A stretch of DNA of 6,762 bases, taken from the NCBI GenBank assembly GCA_030825745.1, contig JAPJPH010000050.1, positions 1 to 6,762 of the forward strand. The letters run 5' to 3'. The notes below the pieces were generated by a model. It saw nothing but the letters and a program-made list of their open reading frames with translations, searched no databases and had not been told where the DNA came from. Source of the stretch: Anaerococcus sp. (lineage in GTDB: Bacteria > Bacillota > Clostridia > Tissierellales > Peptoniphilaceae). A program made the position numbers and the translations under genes. This document shows positions 1 through 6,658 of this stretch, one piece after another (position 1 is the stretch's first letter; the number at the start of each line of letters is the position of its first letter).

Positions 1-101
1 GTAATGTGGAATTAATTAATAAAATTTTAAAAAAGTCAATTTAATATCTAAATAATAAATATTAATTATATAATACTATCATTTATTTAATTCAACCCCT
101 C

Positions 102-135
102 TTGACAATTTTCTAAAAAAATACTAAACTATAAT
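102..135 (+). promoter_or_regulatory. Probable sigma-A promoter of the rbs operon
   Basis: A perfect -35 hexamer TTGACA lies at 102-107. Two -10 candidates are visible. TAAACT at 125-130 sits at the ideal 17-base spacing and keeps the key T, A and final T, but matches only four of six bases. TATAAT at 130-135 is a perfect hexamer but at 22-base spacing, which is too long for a normal promoter. The first pairing would start transcription near 137 and the second near 142. Both place the palindrome at 139-150 at the very start of the transcript. No other strong promoter is seen before the operon. The -35 is clear; the choice of -10 is uncertain. Confidence 0.7.
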
Positions 136-138
136 TAG

Positions 139-150
139 TAAAACGTTTTA
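139..150. promoter_or_regulatory. LacI-family operator, probable RbsR binding site
   Basis: TAAAACGTTTTA is a perfect 12-bp palindrome with a central CG. This is the hallmark of LacI-family operators, where a hinge-helix leucine intercalates at the central CpG. It lies immediately downstream of the -10 region and 11 bases before the rbsR start codon, so bound repressor would block transcription start and allow autoregulation. It also resembles a CcpA cre site (consensus TGWAANCGNTNWCA, aligned at 138-151), but the outer T, G and C are missing. RbsR is therefore the more likely main ligand. Binding is inferred, not shown. Confidence 0.75.
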
Positions 151-161
151 ATGAGGTTGTT

Positions 162-1151
162 ATGGCGAATATTAAAGATGTAGCTGCCTTGGCAGGGGTT
201 TCTATTACTACTGTGTCCATGGTGCTTAATAATAAAGATAATAAAATTTCAGAACCTACTAGAAGGAAGGTCTTAAAGGCAGCAGAAGAGCTAGCCTATA
301 TGCCAAATAAGTTTGCAAGCTCACTTTCTGCCAAAAGCTCTAATTTGATGATGCTTATGATTCCTGACCTTACTAATCCATTTTTTTCTCTTTTGGCTGA
401 TAAATTAACCAAGCTTGCTGATAGTATGGATTATCTTATATATATTTATAATTCAAATTCGCTGAAGTTTAATGAGGCTAGGGTTAGAAATTTATTATCT
501 AGCAAACAAATAGCCGCATCTTTTATTGTTGATAGAAGAATTAGAGACTTTGAAAAAGATGTTATTAGGGATAATAATATTATTTTTCTAGATGAGTTTG
601 ACTATGCTAACTCAGATGTAAATATAGTAACAGGAGATAACGAAAAGGGTGGCTATTTGGCTATAAAATACCTACTGGATAAGGGTTTTAGAAAGATAGG
701 TCTTAACATAGGGCCTAGAGATACACCAAATTCAACTAGGAGATTATCAGGTGCCTTAAAGTGCTTTATGGATTATGGTATTAATCTACCTAGTGAAAAC
801 ATTTTTCATGGTAATTATACATACCAGGGTGGTGCAGAGTGTGGAAAGTATTTTTCTAAGATGGATCTTGAGGCTATATTTTCTTTTTCTGATATATCTT
901 CTTTTGGAATGATGGAGTATTTTAATGAAAAAGGCATTGATGTTCCAGGGGATATTTCTATAATTAGCTATGATAATTTATTTATGGATGAGTTAATTAG
1001 ACCAAAACTTACTTCCATAGATCAAGGGATAGAAAAAATAGTGAGCTCTGCTATGGATATGGCCAAATGTCTTATAGAAGGTAAGGATTATACAAAAAAG
1101 GTTTTAATAGAGCCTAGGATAGTTGAAAGGGGGAGTGTGAGAAATATATGA
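162..1151 (+). CDS. rbsR: LacI-family ribose operon repressor RbsR
   Basis: This 329-residue protein is a cytoplasmic DNA-binding repressor of normal LacI-family length. Residues 2-24 form the helix-turn-helix (IKDVAALAGVS, then TTVSMVLN). The hinge helix lies around residues 49-58, with Leu55 at the place of the leucine that intercalates at a central CpG, matching the CG-centred palindrome upstream. The usual hinge Arg (ARSL in many relatives) is Ser here (ASSL). A periplasmic-binding-like effector domain follows: IPDLTNPFF at 67-75, the GPRD...TRR effector-loop region at 184-194, FSFSD at 240-244 and SYDN at 269-272. The start is set by GAGG at 153-156, five bases before the ATG. It is the first gene of the operon and overlaps rbsK by ATGA. 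The position at the head of rbs genes makes ribose the likely signal. Other LacI sugar regulators cannot be excluded from sequence alone. Confidence 0.9.
   Translation: MANIKDVAALAGVSITTVSMVLNNKDNKISEPTRRKVLKAAEELAYMPNKFASSLSAKSSNLMMLMIPDLTNPFFSLLADKLTKLADSMDYLIYIYNSNSLKFNEARVRNLLSSKQIAASFIVDRRIRDFEKDVIRDNNIIFLDEFDYANSDVNIVTGDNEKGGYLAIKYLLDKGFRKIGLNIGPRDTPNSTRRLSGALKCFMDYGINLPSENIFHGNYTYQGGAECGKYFSKMDLEAIFSFSDISSFGMMEYFNEKGIDVPGDISIISYDNLFMDELIRPKLTSIDQGIEKIVSSAMDMAKCLIEGKDYTKKVLIEPRIVERGSVRNI
1129..1135 (+). promoter_or_regulatory. Distant ribosome binding site for rbsK
   Basis: A purine run GGGGGAG inside the end of rbsR is the best Shine-Dalgarno match for rbsK, but it ends 12 bases before the ATG at 1148. 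A weaker TGAGA lies closer, just before the start. Because the rbsR stop overlaps the rbsK start (ATGA), translation may depend on ribosomes arriving from rbsR. Confidence 0.45.
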
Positions 1152-2023
1152 AGATATTAAACTTTGGTTCTATAAATATTGACAAGTTTTTTAGCCTAGA
1201 TCATATAGTAAAAGAGGGAGAGACTACAGATTCGTCAAATTATGAGGAGAAAATCGGAGGTAAGGGTTTAAACCAATCTATAGCCCTAGCCAAGGTAACA
1301 AAGACCTACCATGCAGGACTTATAAATAAGGAAGACTCGTTTATAATTGATTTTCTAAAAGAAAGCAAAGTAGATACAAGCTATATCAAATATTCTGATA
1401 AAAATACTGGTTTTGCCTTTATTCAGGTAGATAAAAATGGTGAAAATGCCATTGTTATAAGTCACGGGGCAAACTTTGATATAAGTAAAGATTATATAGA
1501 TGAGGTATTGGCTGATTTTTCTAAGGGAGATATAATTCTACTTCAAAATGAGATAAACAATACCTCTTATATAATTGATAGGGCCTATGAAAAAGGGTTA
1601 AGGGTTATATTAAATCCATCACCTATTAATGAAATTATATATAGCCTTGATTTAAATAAGGTAGATACCCTTTTGATGAATGAAACAGAGGCTAGGGCTA
1701 TTTCTAAAGAAGATGACTTATCTATGATAAAAGAAAGCTTAAAAGATAGGTATAAGTCAACTAATTTTCTTATAACCCTAGGATCTAGAGGTTGCCTATA
1801 TTTAAGTAATGATAAGGAAATATTTCAAGAGTCCTTTCAAGTAGAAGTTATAGATACTACAGGCGCTGGGGATACCTTTACAGGATTTTTCCTAGGCTTA
1901 ATTAATGAGGGAGAGGATATTTCTAAGGCTTTAGAATTAGCTAGCAAGGCATCAGCCCTAGCAGTAAGTAGGAAAGGTGCAGCATCAGCTATTCCTAGCC
2001 TAGAAGAAGTAAAGGAGTTTTAA
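1148..2023 (+). CDS. rbsK: Ribokinase (PfkB family)
   Basis: Ribokinase phosphorylates ribose with ATP to ribose 5-phosphate in the cytoplasm. The 291-residue product is slightly shorter than the E. coli enzyme (about 309) but complete. The N-terminal sugar-binding region reads GSINID (Asn10, Asp12), and the PfkB signature GGKGLNQ lies at 37-43. Glu135 in LLQNE corresponds to the conserved ribose/phosphate-region glutamate. NPSP (156-159) and NETE (178-181) are standard family motifs. The second PfkB signature, DTTGAGDTFTG at 236-246, forms the anion hole with catalytic base Asp242. GGKGLNQS differs from the common GGKGANQA, a mild divergence. The start overlaps the rbsR stop in ATGA. rbsD and the transporter follow directly, which supports ribose over other PfkB substrates such as deoxyribose. 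Confidence 0.93.
   Translation: MKILNFGSINIDKFFSLDHIVKEGETTDSSNYEEKIGGKGLNQSIALAKVTKTYHAGLINKEDSFIIDFLKESKVDTSYIKYSDKNTGFAFIQVDKNGENAIVISHGANFDISKDYIDEVLADFSKGDIILLQNEINNTSYIIDRAYEKGLRVILNPSPINEIIYSLDLNKVDTLLMNETEARAISKEDDLSMIKESLKDRYKSTNFLITLGSRGCLYLSNDKEIFQESFQVEVIDTTGAGDTFTGFFLGLINEGEDISKALELASKASALAVSRKGAASAIPSLEEVKEF
2012..2017 (+). promoter_or_regulatory. Distant ribosome binding site for rbsD
   Basis: AAGGAG inside the last codons of rbsK is the only good Shine-Dalgarno match before rbsD, and it ends 14 bases before the ATG at 2032. This is much longer than the 4-6 bases seen before rbsA, rbsC, rbsB and the last gene. The MKKSGILN start at 2032 is canonical for RbsD, and no better start codon is in frame, so the start is kept. 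Confidence 0.45.
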
Positions 2024-2031
2024 GAATTATT

Positions 2032-2424
2032 ATGAAGAAATCAGGAATATTAAATAGTTCTATAGCCAAAGCAATAGCAGATTTGGGTCATATGGATCTA
2101 ATTGCCATAGGTGATTGTGGACTTCCAATTGATAGTTCAAAAAAGATTGATTTGGCATTAAAACTAGGATCACCTTCTTTTATAGAAGTGTTAGATGAAC
2201 TTTTAAAGGATTTTTCAGTAGAAGGCTATACATTAGCTTGCGAGATAAAAGAAAAAAATCCCAAAGTCTTATCTGAGGTTGAAGACTTATTAGAAGGGGT
2301 TGAGTCTAATTTTATTAGCCATGAAAATTTCAAAAAAAAGCTAGAGGATTGCAAATTTGTTATTAGAACTGGAGAAAATACTCCATATGCAAATATTATT
2401 TTAAGATCTAAAAATATTTTTTGA
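2032..2424 (+). CDS. rbsD: D-ribose pyranase RbsD
   Basis: RbsD speeds the conversion of beta-ribopyranose, the main imported form, to the form ribokinase can use. At 130 residues it is close to B. subtilis RbsD (about 131). The N-terminus MKKSGILN is typical, as are His20 (catalytic) with Asp22 and the GDCGLPI loop at 27-33. His97 in the SHENF segment and the C-terminal RTGE-TPYANIIL block (112-124, with Tyr119 and Asn121) complete the expected active site, which in this family is shared between subunits of a ring oligomer. It starts 8 bases after the rbsK stop, and its own stop overlaps the rbsA ribosome binding site. L-fucose mutarotase is a relative, but the motifs and neighbours favour ribose. 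Confidence 0.95.
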   Translation: MKKSGILNSSIAKAIADLGHMDLIAIGDCGLPIDSSKKIDLALKLGSPSFIEVLDELLKDFSVEGYTLACEIKEKNPKVLSEVEDLLEGVESNFISHENFKKKLEDCKFVIRTGENTPYANIILRSKNIF

Positions 2425-2432
2425 GGTAGCCT

Positions 2433-3914
2433 ATGAATTTATTAATGAAAGATATTCATAAAAGCTTTGGAAAAAATGAGGTCCTCAAGGGCGTTGATTT
2501 TAATCTAAGAAATGGAGAGATCCATGCTCTAGTTGGAGAAAATGGAGCTGGTAAATCAACTTTGATGAATATTCTAGGTGGGATTTTAGAGATGGATGAT
2601 GGTCAGATACTTGTTGAAAAGAAAGTAACTGACATAAAAACTAGCGATGATGCCAAAAATATCGGCATAGGATTTATCCACCAAGAGCTAGTAGATTGGC
2701 CAGAACTTACTGTAGTTGAAAACTTATTTATGAATAATGAGATAAAAAATGGCTTTAGATTAGATAATAAAACTATGAGAAAAAAGGCCATAGAGATTTT
2801 TGAAAGGCTTAATATTGATATAAGTCCAAATTCTCTAGTAAAGGACCTATCAGTAGGTAAAAGACAGATGCTAGAGATAGCCAAGGCATCAATGAATGAT
2901 ATAAATATCCTAATCCTAGATGAACCTACAACCGCCCTAACCAACAATGAAATAGATAAACTATTTTCCTTAATTAAAGTTTTGAAGGATAAGGGAGTTT
3001 CTATGATCTATATAACCCACAGGATGGAAGAGATATTTTCCCTAACTGATAGGATCACAGTTATGAGAGATGGCAAAAGTGTGGGAGAATTTGAAACAGA
3101 TGCTACTAATGAAAGAGAAATAGTAGAGCACATGGTAGGTCGTGATATTGGAGATTTCTATCCAGAGATGACTAGAAATATAAAAGAAGAGAAATTTGCT
3201 ATAAAGAATTTTTCTAGAGAAGGGTTTTTTGAAAATATTAGCATAAATGTAAAATCTGGTGAAATAGTTGGTATAGCAGGACTTATGGGGGCTGGTAGAA
3301 GTGAGATATTTAGGTCAGTCTTTGGAATAGATCCCAAGGATTCAGGAGAAATTTTCATAAATGGATCTAAAGTAGAAATCAATAGCCCAATAGATGCCAT
3401 CAATAAAAAAATAGCCTTTGTAACAGAAAATAGAAAAGAAGAAGGCCTAGTCCTAGATGAAAGTATAAGAGAAAATATAAGCCTAACTAACTTTGATAGG
3501 ATGGTAAAAAGCGGAGTTATCAATAAGAAAATGGAAAGAGACTTTGCAGAAAACTTTAGGAAATCTTTAAATATTAAATCAACTGGTATAGAAGATAAAT
3601 TGATGGACCTTTCAGGAGGAAACCAACAAAAGGTTGTAATGGCCAAATGGTTTGGGATAGTTCCAGAAATCCTAATCCTAGATGAACCTACCAAGGGAGT
3701 TGATGTTGGGGCCAAAAGAGAAATATATACTTTGATAAATAAAATGACTGAAGAAAACGTAGCAGTTATATTAGTATCAAGCGACTTGCCTGAGCTCTTA
3801 TCCCTTTCAGATAGGATATATGCAATATATGAGGGCAAACTTATGGGAGAGATAGATAGATCATTAGCAAACCAAGAGAAGGTAATGACCCTAGCAACTG
3901 GAGGAAAACTATGA
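2433..3914 (+). CDS. rbsA: Ribose ABC transporter, double ATPase subunit RbsA
   Basis: RbsA is the cytoplasmic energy subunit of the ribose importer. Its 493 residues hold two fused nucleotide-binding domains. Domain 1 has Walker A GENGAGKST (35-43, Lys41), Q-loop Gln84, signature LSVGKRQ (139-145), Walker B ILILDEP (159-165, Glu164) and H-loop His196. Domain 2 has a degenerate Walker A, GLMGAGRSE (283-291), with Arg289 instead of Lys. Its signature is LSGGNQQK (393-400), its Walker B is ILILDEP (413-419), and it has Ser in place of the H-loop His (VSSDLPE, 448-454). This asymmetry is normal for RbsA/MglA-type sugar ATPases, in which one site is mainly active. GAGG at 2423-2426 lies six bases before the start and overlaps the rbsD stop. 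The 3' end overlaps rbsC by ATGA, as expected for partner subunits. Confidence 0.95.
   Translation: MNLLMKDIHKSFGKNEVLKGVDFNLRNGEIHALVGENGAGKSTLMNILGGILEMDDGQILVEKKVTDIKTSDDAKNIGIGFIHQELVDWPELTVVENLFMNNEIKNGFRLDNKTMRKKAIEIFERLNIDISPNSLVKDLSVGKRQMLEIAKASMNDINILILDEPTTALTNNEIDKLFSLIKVLKDKGVSMIYITHRMEEIFSLTDRITVMRDGKSVGEFETDATNEREIVEHMVGRDIGDFYPEMTRNIKEEKFAIKNFSREGFFENISINVKSGEIVGIAGLMGAGRSEIFRSVFGIDPKDSGEIFINGSKVEINSPIDAINKKIAFVTENRKEEGLVLDESIRENISLTNFDRMVKSGVINKKMERDFAENFRKSLNIKSTGIEDKLMDLSGGNQQKVVMAKWFGIVPEILILDEPTKGVDVGAKREIYTLINKMTEENVAVILVSSDLPELLSLSDRIYAIYEGKLMGEIDRSLANQEKVMTLATGGKL
2907..2929 (+). repeat. Direct repeat copy 1 (rbsA domain 1 Walker B)
   Basis: This 23-base stretch encodes ILILDEP plus the start of the next Thr codon (residues 159-166). 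It is identical base for base to 3669-3691. The flanking bases differ on both sides. Confidence 0.85.
3669..3691 (+). repeat. Direct repeat copy 2 (rbsA domain 2 Walker B)
   Basis: This is the second exact copy of the 23-base Walker B segment, encoding residues 413-420. It lies 762 bases downstream of copy 1 and in the same reading frame, so a crossover between the copies would delete 254 codons without a frameshift. Confidence 0.85.
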
Positions 3915-4858
3915 AAAGTGAAAAAAGCAAAAAATTATTAGCAAATCCCAATATTGGGACCTTTGCTGCCCTAGTTATTTTAATAGTTTTAGTAAGTGTA
4001 TTAAACTCAAATTTCTTACAAGTAAATAACCTACTAAACCTATTAAAGCAATTAATTATCAATGGGTTTATTGCCTTGGGTATGACCTTTGTCATCCTAA
4101 CTGGAGGCATAGACCTATCAGTAGGATCTACCCTAGCCCTATCATCAGCCATATTTACAGGGCTTATATCAGGTGGGATGCCAACTATCCTAGCTATATT
4201 AGTAGCCCTAGCCCTAGGAGCTATATTTGGTCTAATAAATGGAATTTTAATAACCAAGGGTAAACTAGCTCCCTTTATAGTAACACTAGCTACAATGACT
4301 ATATTTAGAGGTCTAACCCTAGTTTACACAGATGGTAGACCTATAGCAGGTAAGAGAGATGATTTTATCTTTGCATTTTTAGGTAGGGGCAAGGTCTTTG
4401 GAATCCCCTTCCAAGTAATATTATTTATAATAATATTTGCTCTATTATTTTATTTACTAAAAAATACCAGTTTTGGACGAAAGATATATGCAGTTGGTGG
4501 AAATGAAAAAGCCAGCTTCATCTCAGGCATCAATACAGATAAGGTAAAGATAATTATCTATATCATATCAGGCGTAATGGCAGCAATAGCAGGTCTAGTA
4601 CTAACATCTAGACTAAACTCAGCCCAGCCAACTGCAGGAACTGCCTATGAGATGGATGCTATAGCAGCAGTAGTTCTAGGTGGAACTAGCATGACAGGAG
4701 GTAGCGGATCTTTAACAGGAACCCTTATAGGTATTTTAATATTAGGGGTCTTAAACAATGGACTTAACTTACTAGGTGTATCAAGTTTTTACCAACAAAT
4801 AGTTAAGGGTGCAGTTATATTACTAGCAGTCTTGATAGATAGGAAGAGAAAAAAATAG
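3911..4858 (+). CDS. rbsC: Ribose ABC transporter, permease subunit RbsC
   Basis: RbsC is the integral membrane channel of the ribose importer and is presumed to act as a homodimer. The 315 residues match the E. coli length (about 321). A short basic N-terminus is followed by about eight to ten hydrophobic helices between residues 15 and 309, and the protein ends in a basic tail (DRKRKK). Family blocks are clear: GMTFVILTGGIDLSVGS (57-73), APFIVTLATMTIFRGLT (120-136), a cytoplasmic coupling loop around GRKIYAVGGNEKASFISGI (189-207) and AAVVLGGTSMTGGSGS (252-267). GGAGG at 3900-3904 lies six bases before the ATG, and the ATGA overlap with rbsA suggests coupled translation of the two subunits. 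Related permeases carry galactose, xylose or autoinducer-2; the operon context assigns ribose. Confidence 0.94.
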   Translation: MKSEKSKKLLANPNIGTFAALVILIVLVSVLNSNFLQVNNLLNLLKQLIINGFIALGMTFVILTGGIDLSVGSTLALSSAIFTGLISGGMPTILAILVALALGAIFGLINGILITKGKLAPFIVTLATMTIFRGLTLVYTDGRPIAGKRDDFIFAFLGRGKVFGIPFQVILFIIIFALLFYLLKNTSFGRKIYAVGGNEKASFISGINTDKVKIIIYIISGVMAAIAGLVLTSRLNSAQPTAGTAYEMDAIAAVVLGGTSMTGGSGSLTGTLIGILILGVLNNGLNLLGVSSFYQQIVKGAVILLAVLIDRKRKK

Positions 4859-4867
4859 GAGAAAAAT

Positions 4868-5830
4868 ATGAAATTGCTAAAAAAATTGTCAGCCCTATTC
4901 TTATTTGCAGCTGTTTTTCTAACAGCTTGCTCTGTAGAAGGCCAAGATAAGGACACAAAAGAAAGCACTGAAACTAAGAGCGAAGAAAAAGAAAGCAAGG
5001 AAACAACAGATACAGAAGGTGGATCTCATAAAGTAGGAGTATCCCTATCAACATTAAATAATCCATTTTTCGTATCAGTAAAAGAAGGAATTGAAGAAGC
5101 AGCCAAAGAAGCTAATATAGAAATAGTAGTAACAGATGCTCAAAACGATAGCTCAACTCAAACAAACCAAATAGAAGATTTAATAAGCCAAAAAGTTGAT
5201 CTAATCATAGTAAATCCTGTTGACTCTACAGCTATATCTCCATCAGTACAAGCTGCAAATGATGCCAATATCCCAACCATAGCAGTTGATAGAGGAGCTG
5301 ATGAGGGTGAACTTCTATCATTTATCGCAAGCGATAACGTTGAGGGTGGAAAAATGGCAGGAGAATTTATTCTAGAAAAAATAGGGGAAAATGGAAAAGT
5401 AGCCCAACTTGAAGGAATACCTGGAGCAAGCTCAACTAGAGAACGTGGAGAAGGATTTAAAAATGCAACAGATGGAAAAATTGATCTAGTAGCATCACAA
5501 ACTGCAAACTTTGATAGGGCAGAAGGTCTTTCAGTAATGGAAAATCTAATCCAAGCAAATCCTGATATCCAAGCAGTATTTTGCCAAAATGATGAAATGG
5601 CACTAGGTGCATCAGAAGCCCTAGGAAATAAAAATTCTGATATAATAGTAGTAGGCTTTGATGGCAACGAAGATGCTATAAAAGCAGTAGAAGATGGAAA
5701 ATTAGCTGCAACAGTAGCGCAAAAACCTAAAGAAATGGGTAAAATAGCTATGGAAACTGCAGCAAAAGCTTTAAATGGTGAAGATGTAGAAAAAGAAATA
5801 GCATCACCACTAGAGCTAATAACTAAATAA
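4868..5830 (+). CDS. rbsB: Ribose-binding lipoprotein RbsB
   Basis: RbsB is the extracellular substrate-binding protein of the importer, 320 residues. A lipoprotein signal peptide (MKLLKKLSALFLFAAVFL) ends in lipobox LTAC with Cys21 as the lipid anchor, as expected for a Gram-positive-type cell. A Lys/Glu/Ser/Thr-rich linker at 22-54 tethers the sugar-binding domain. The ribose-contact residues known from E. coli RbsB all have counterparts: Asn65, Phe67 and Phe68 (LNNPFF), Asp141-Arg142, Arg191 (RERGEGF), Phe215, Asn241 (QNDEMALGA), Asp265 (GFDG) and Gln285 (VAQKP). This is strong direct support for ribose as the ligand. AGGAG at 4857-4861 lies six bases before the start and overlaps the rbsC stop. 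The gene is last of the transporter set and is followed by a stem-loop, an arrangement often linked to higher levels of the binding protein. Confidence 0.96.
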   Translation: MKLLKKLSALFLFAAVFLTACSVEGQDKDTKESTETKSEEKESKETTDTEGGSHKVGVSLSTLNNPFFVSVKEGIEEAAKEANIEIVVTDAQNDSSTQTNQIEDLISQKVDLIIVNPVDSTAISPSVQAANDANIPTIAVDRGADEGELLSFIASDNVEGGKMAGEFILEKIGENGKVAQLEGIPGASSTRERGEGFKNATDGKIDLVASQTANFDRAEGLSVMENLIQANPDIQAVFCQNDEMALGASEALGNKNSDIIVVGFDGNEDAIKAVEDGKLAATVAQKPKEMGKIAMETAAKALNGEDVEKEIASPLELITK

Positions 5831-5863
5831 TGTAGGCACCTAGTAAGAACTATAGATAAAAAT

Positions 5864-5895
5864 GAAGAACTGACCTAAAAAATGGTCAGTTCTTC
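5864..5895. other. Perfect 12-bp stem-loop between rbsB and the last gene
   Basis: Arms 5864-5875 (GAAGAACTGACC) and 5884-5895 (GGTCAGTTCTTC) pair perfectly around an 8-base A-rich loop. On the + strand the stem is followed by TAGAATAAG, so there is no proper T-tract, only the TTCTTC within the arm. Full termination towards the last gene therefore looks unlikely. A weak attenuator or an mRNA 3'-end stabiliser for rbsB is more plausible. On the minus strand the same stem is followed by ATTTTT, which looks like a usable terminator for antisense transcripts. TAGAAT at 5896-5901 resembles a -10 box but has no good -35 partner. Confidence 0.75.
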
Positions 5896-5921
5896 TAGAA
5901 TAAGAAAAAATTGGAGGATAT

Positions 5922-6572
5922 ATGAAATTTTTCTTAGATACAGCAAACATTGATGAGATAAAAAGAATAAATGACCTAGGTCTATGTGATGGTGTAACTA
6001 CTAACCCATCTATAATAAAAAAAGAGGGTAGGGACTTTGAGGAAGTTGTAAAGGAAATTTGTAGCCTAGTAAATGGACCTGTATCAGCAGAAGTTACAGC
6101 CTATGACTATGAGGGTATGATAGAGCAAGCAAGAGATTTAGCAAATTGGGCAGAAAATATCGTAGTTAAAATCCCGATGACAGAAGATGGTCTAAAAGCT
6201 ATAAATACCCTATCAAATGAGGGAATAAAAACAAATTGCACCCTAATATTTTCAGCAAGCCAGGGCCTAATGGCCATGAAGGCTGGAGCCACCTACATCT
6301 CACCATTTATGGGCAGGGTAGATGATATGGGAGAAGATGGAGCCGATTTAATCTACAAACTAAGAGAGATCATAGATATCTATGGATATAAGAGCGAGAT
6401 TATAGCGGCAAGCATCAGACATATCAAAAACCTAGAAGATGCAGCATTAAACGGAGCTCACATAGCAACAATCCCAGGTAAAATATTTGAAAAACTATGG
6501 ACTCACCCATTAACAAATGCAGGCATAGAATCCTTTAAAAAAGATTGGGAAGATTTTGAGAAAAACAAGTAA
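5922..6572 (+). CDS. tal: Transaldolase / fructose-6-phosphate aldolase-family enzyme
   Basis: This 216-residue protein is a short, single-barrel member of the transaldolase family (TalC/FSA/MipB type). The motifs are FLDTAN with Asp6, TTNPS with Asn28 (26-30), VVKIPMT with the Schiff-base Lys83, Thr107, SPFMGR with Phe129 and Arg132, and ASIR with Ser164. By counting, these align with E. coli FSA positions Lys85, Tyr131, Arg134 and Ser166. FSA has Gln59 and Tyr131 where this protein has Glu57 and Phe129, as in true transaldolases. I therefore favour transaldolase (sedoheptulose 7-phosphate plus glyceraldehyde 3-phosphate to erythrose 4-phosphate plus fructose 6-phosphate), although pipelines may label it fsa. 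GGAGG at 5913-5917 lies four bases before the ATG. It sits behind rbsB in the same direction, consistent with feeding ribose carbon into the pentose phosphate pathway. Confidence 0.9.
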   Translation: MKFFLDTANIDEIKRINDLGLCDGVTTNPSIIKKEGRDFEEVVKEICSLVNGPVSAEVTAYDYEGMIEQARDLANWAENIVVKIPMTEDGLKAINTLSNEGIKTNCTLIFSASQGLMAMKAGATYISPFMGRVDDMGEDGADLIYKLREIIDIYGYKSEIIAASIRHIKNLEDAALNGAHIATIPGKIFEKLWTHPLTNAGIESFKKDWEDFEKNK

Positions 6573-6658
6573 GAAAGCAACTCTACTATTTTATGAAACA
6601 AAGTAGTAAAAAGTAAAATTAAAAAGAAAAAATTGTAAAATTTCAATAATAATAAAAT

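Noticed and set aside
11..39. Possible minus-strand promoter (TTGACT as -35 at 34-39, weak ATTAAT-like -10 at 11-16) for a divergent gene left of the window
   Set aside because: The -10 is poor, and such matches are expected by chance in AT-rich DNA. No divergent gene is visible.
283..291. Residues 283-291 of RbsA: Walker A of the second ATPase domain lacks the lysine
   Set aside because: The coordinates given are protein residues. GAGR in place of GAGK is usual for RbsA and related sugar ATPases, so it is not a sign of decay.
3158..3838. Long open frame on the minus strand (226 codons) inside rbsA
   Set aside because: It is antisense to the well-supported second ATPase domain of RbsA and looks like no family I know. 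It is best explained as a by-product of codon composition.
5158..5667. Open frame of 169 codons on the minus strand within rbsB
   Set aside because: It lies opposite conserved ribose-binding motifs and has no recognisable domain, so it is treated as a shadow of rbsB.
6583..6606. Small stem CTACT / AGTAG after the last gene
   Set aside because: Only five clean base pairs and no T-tract. The terminator at 6659-6696 is far better.
6593..6616. Tiny open frame of seven codons after the last gene
   Set aside because: It is very short, lacks a ribosome binding site and lies over a weak stem. There is no reason to call it a gene.
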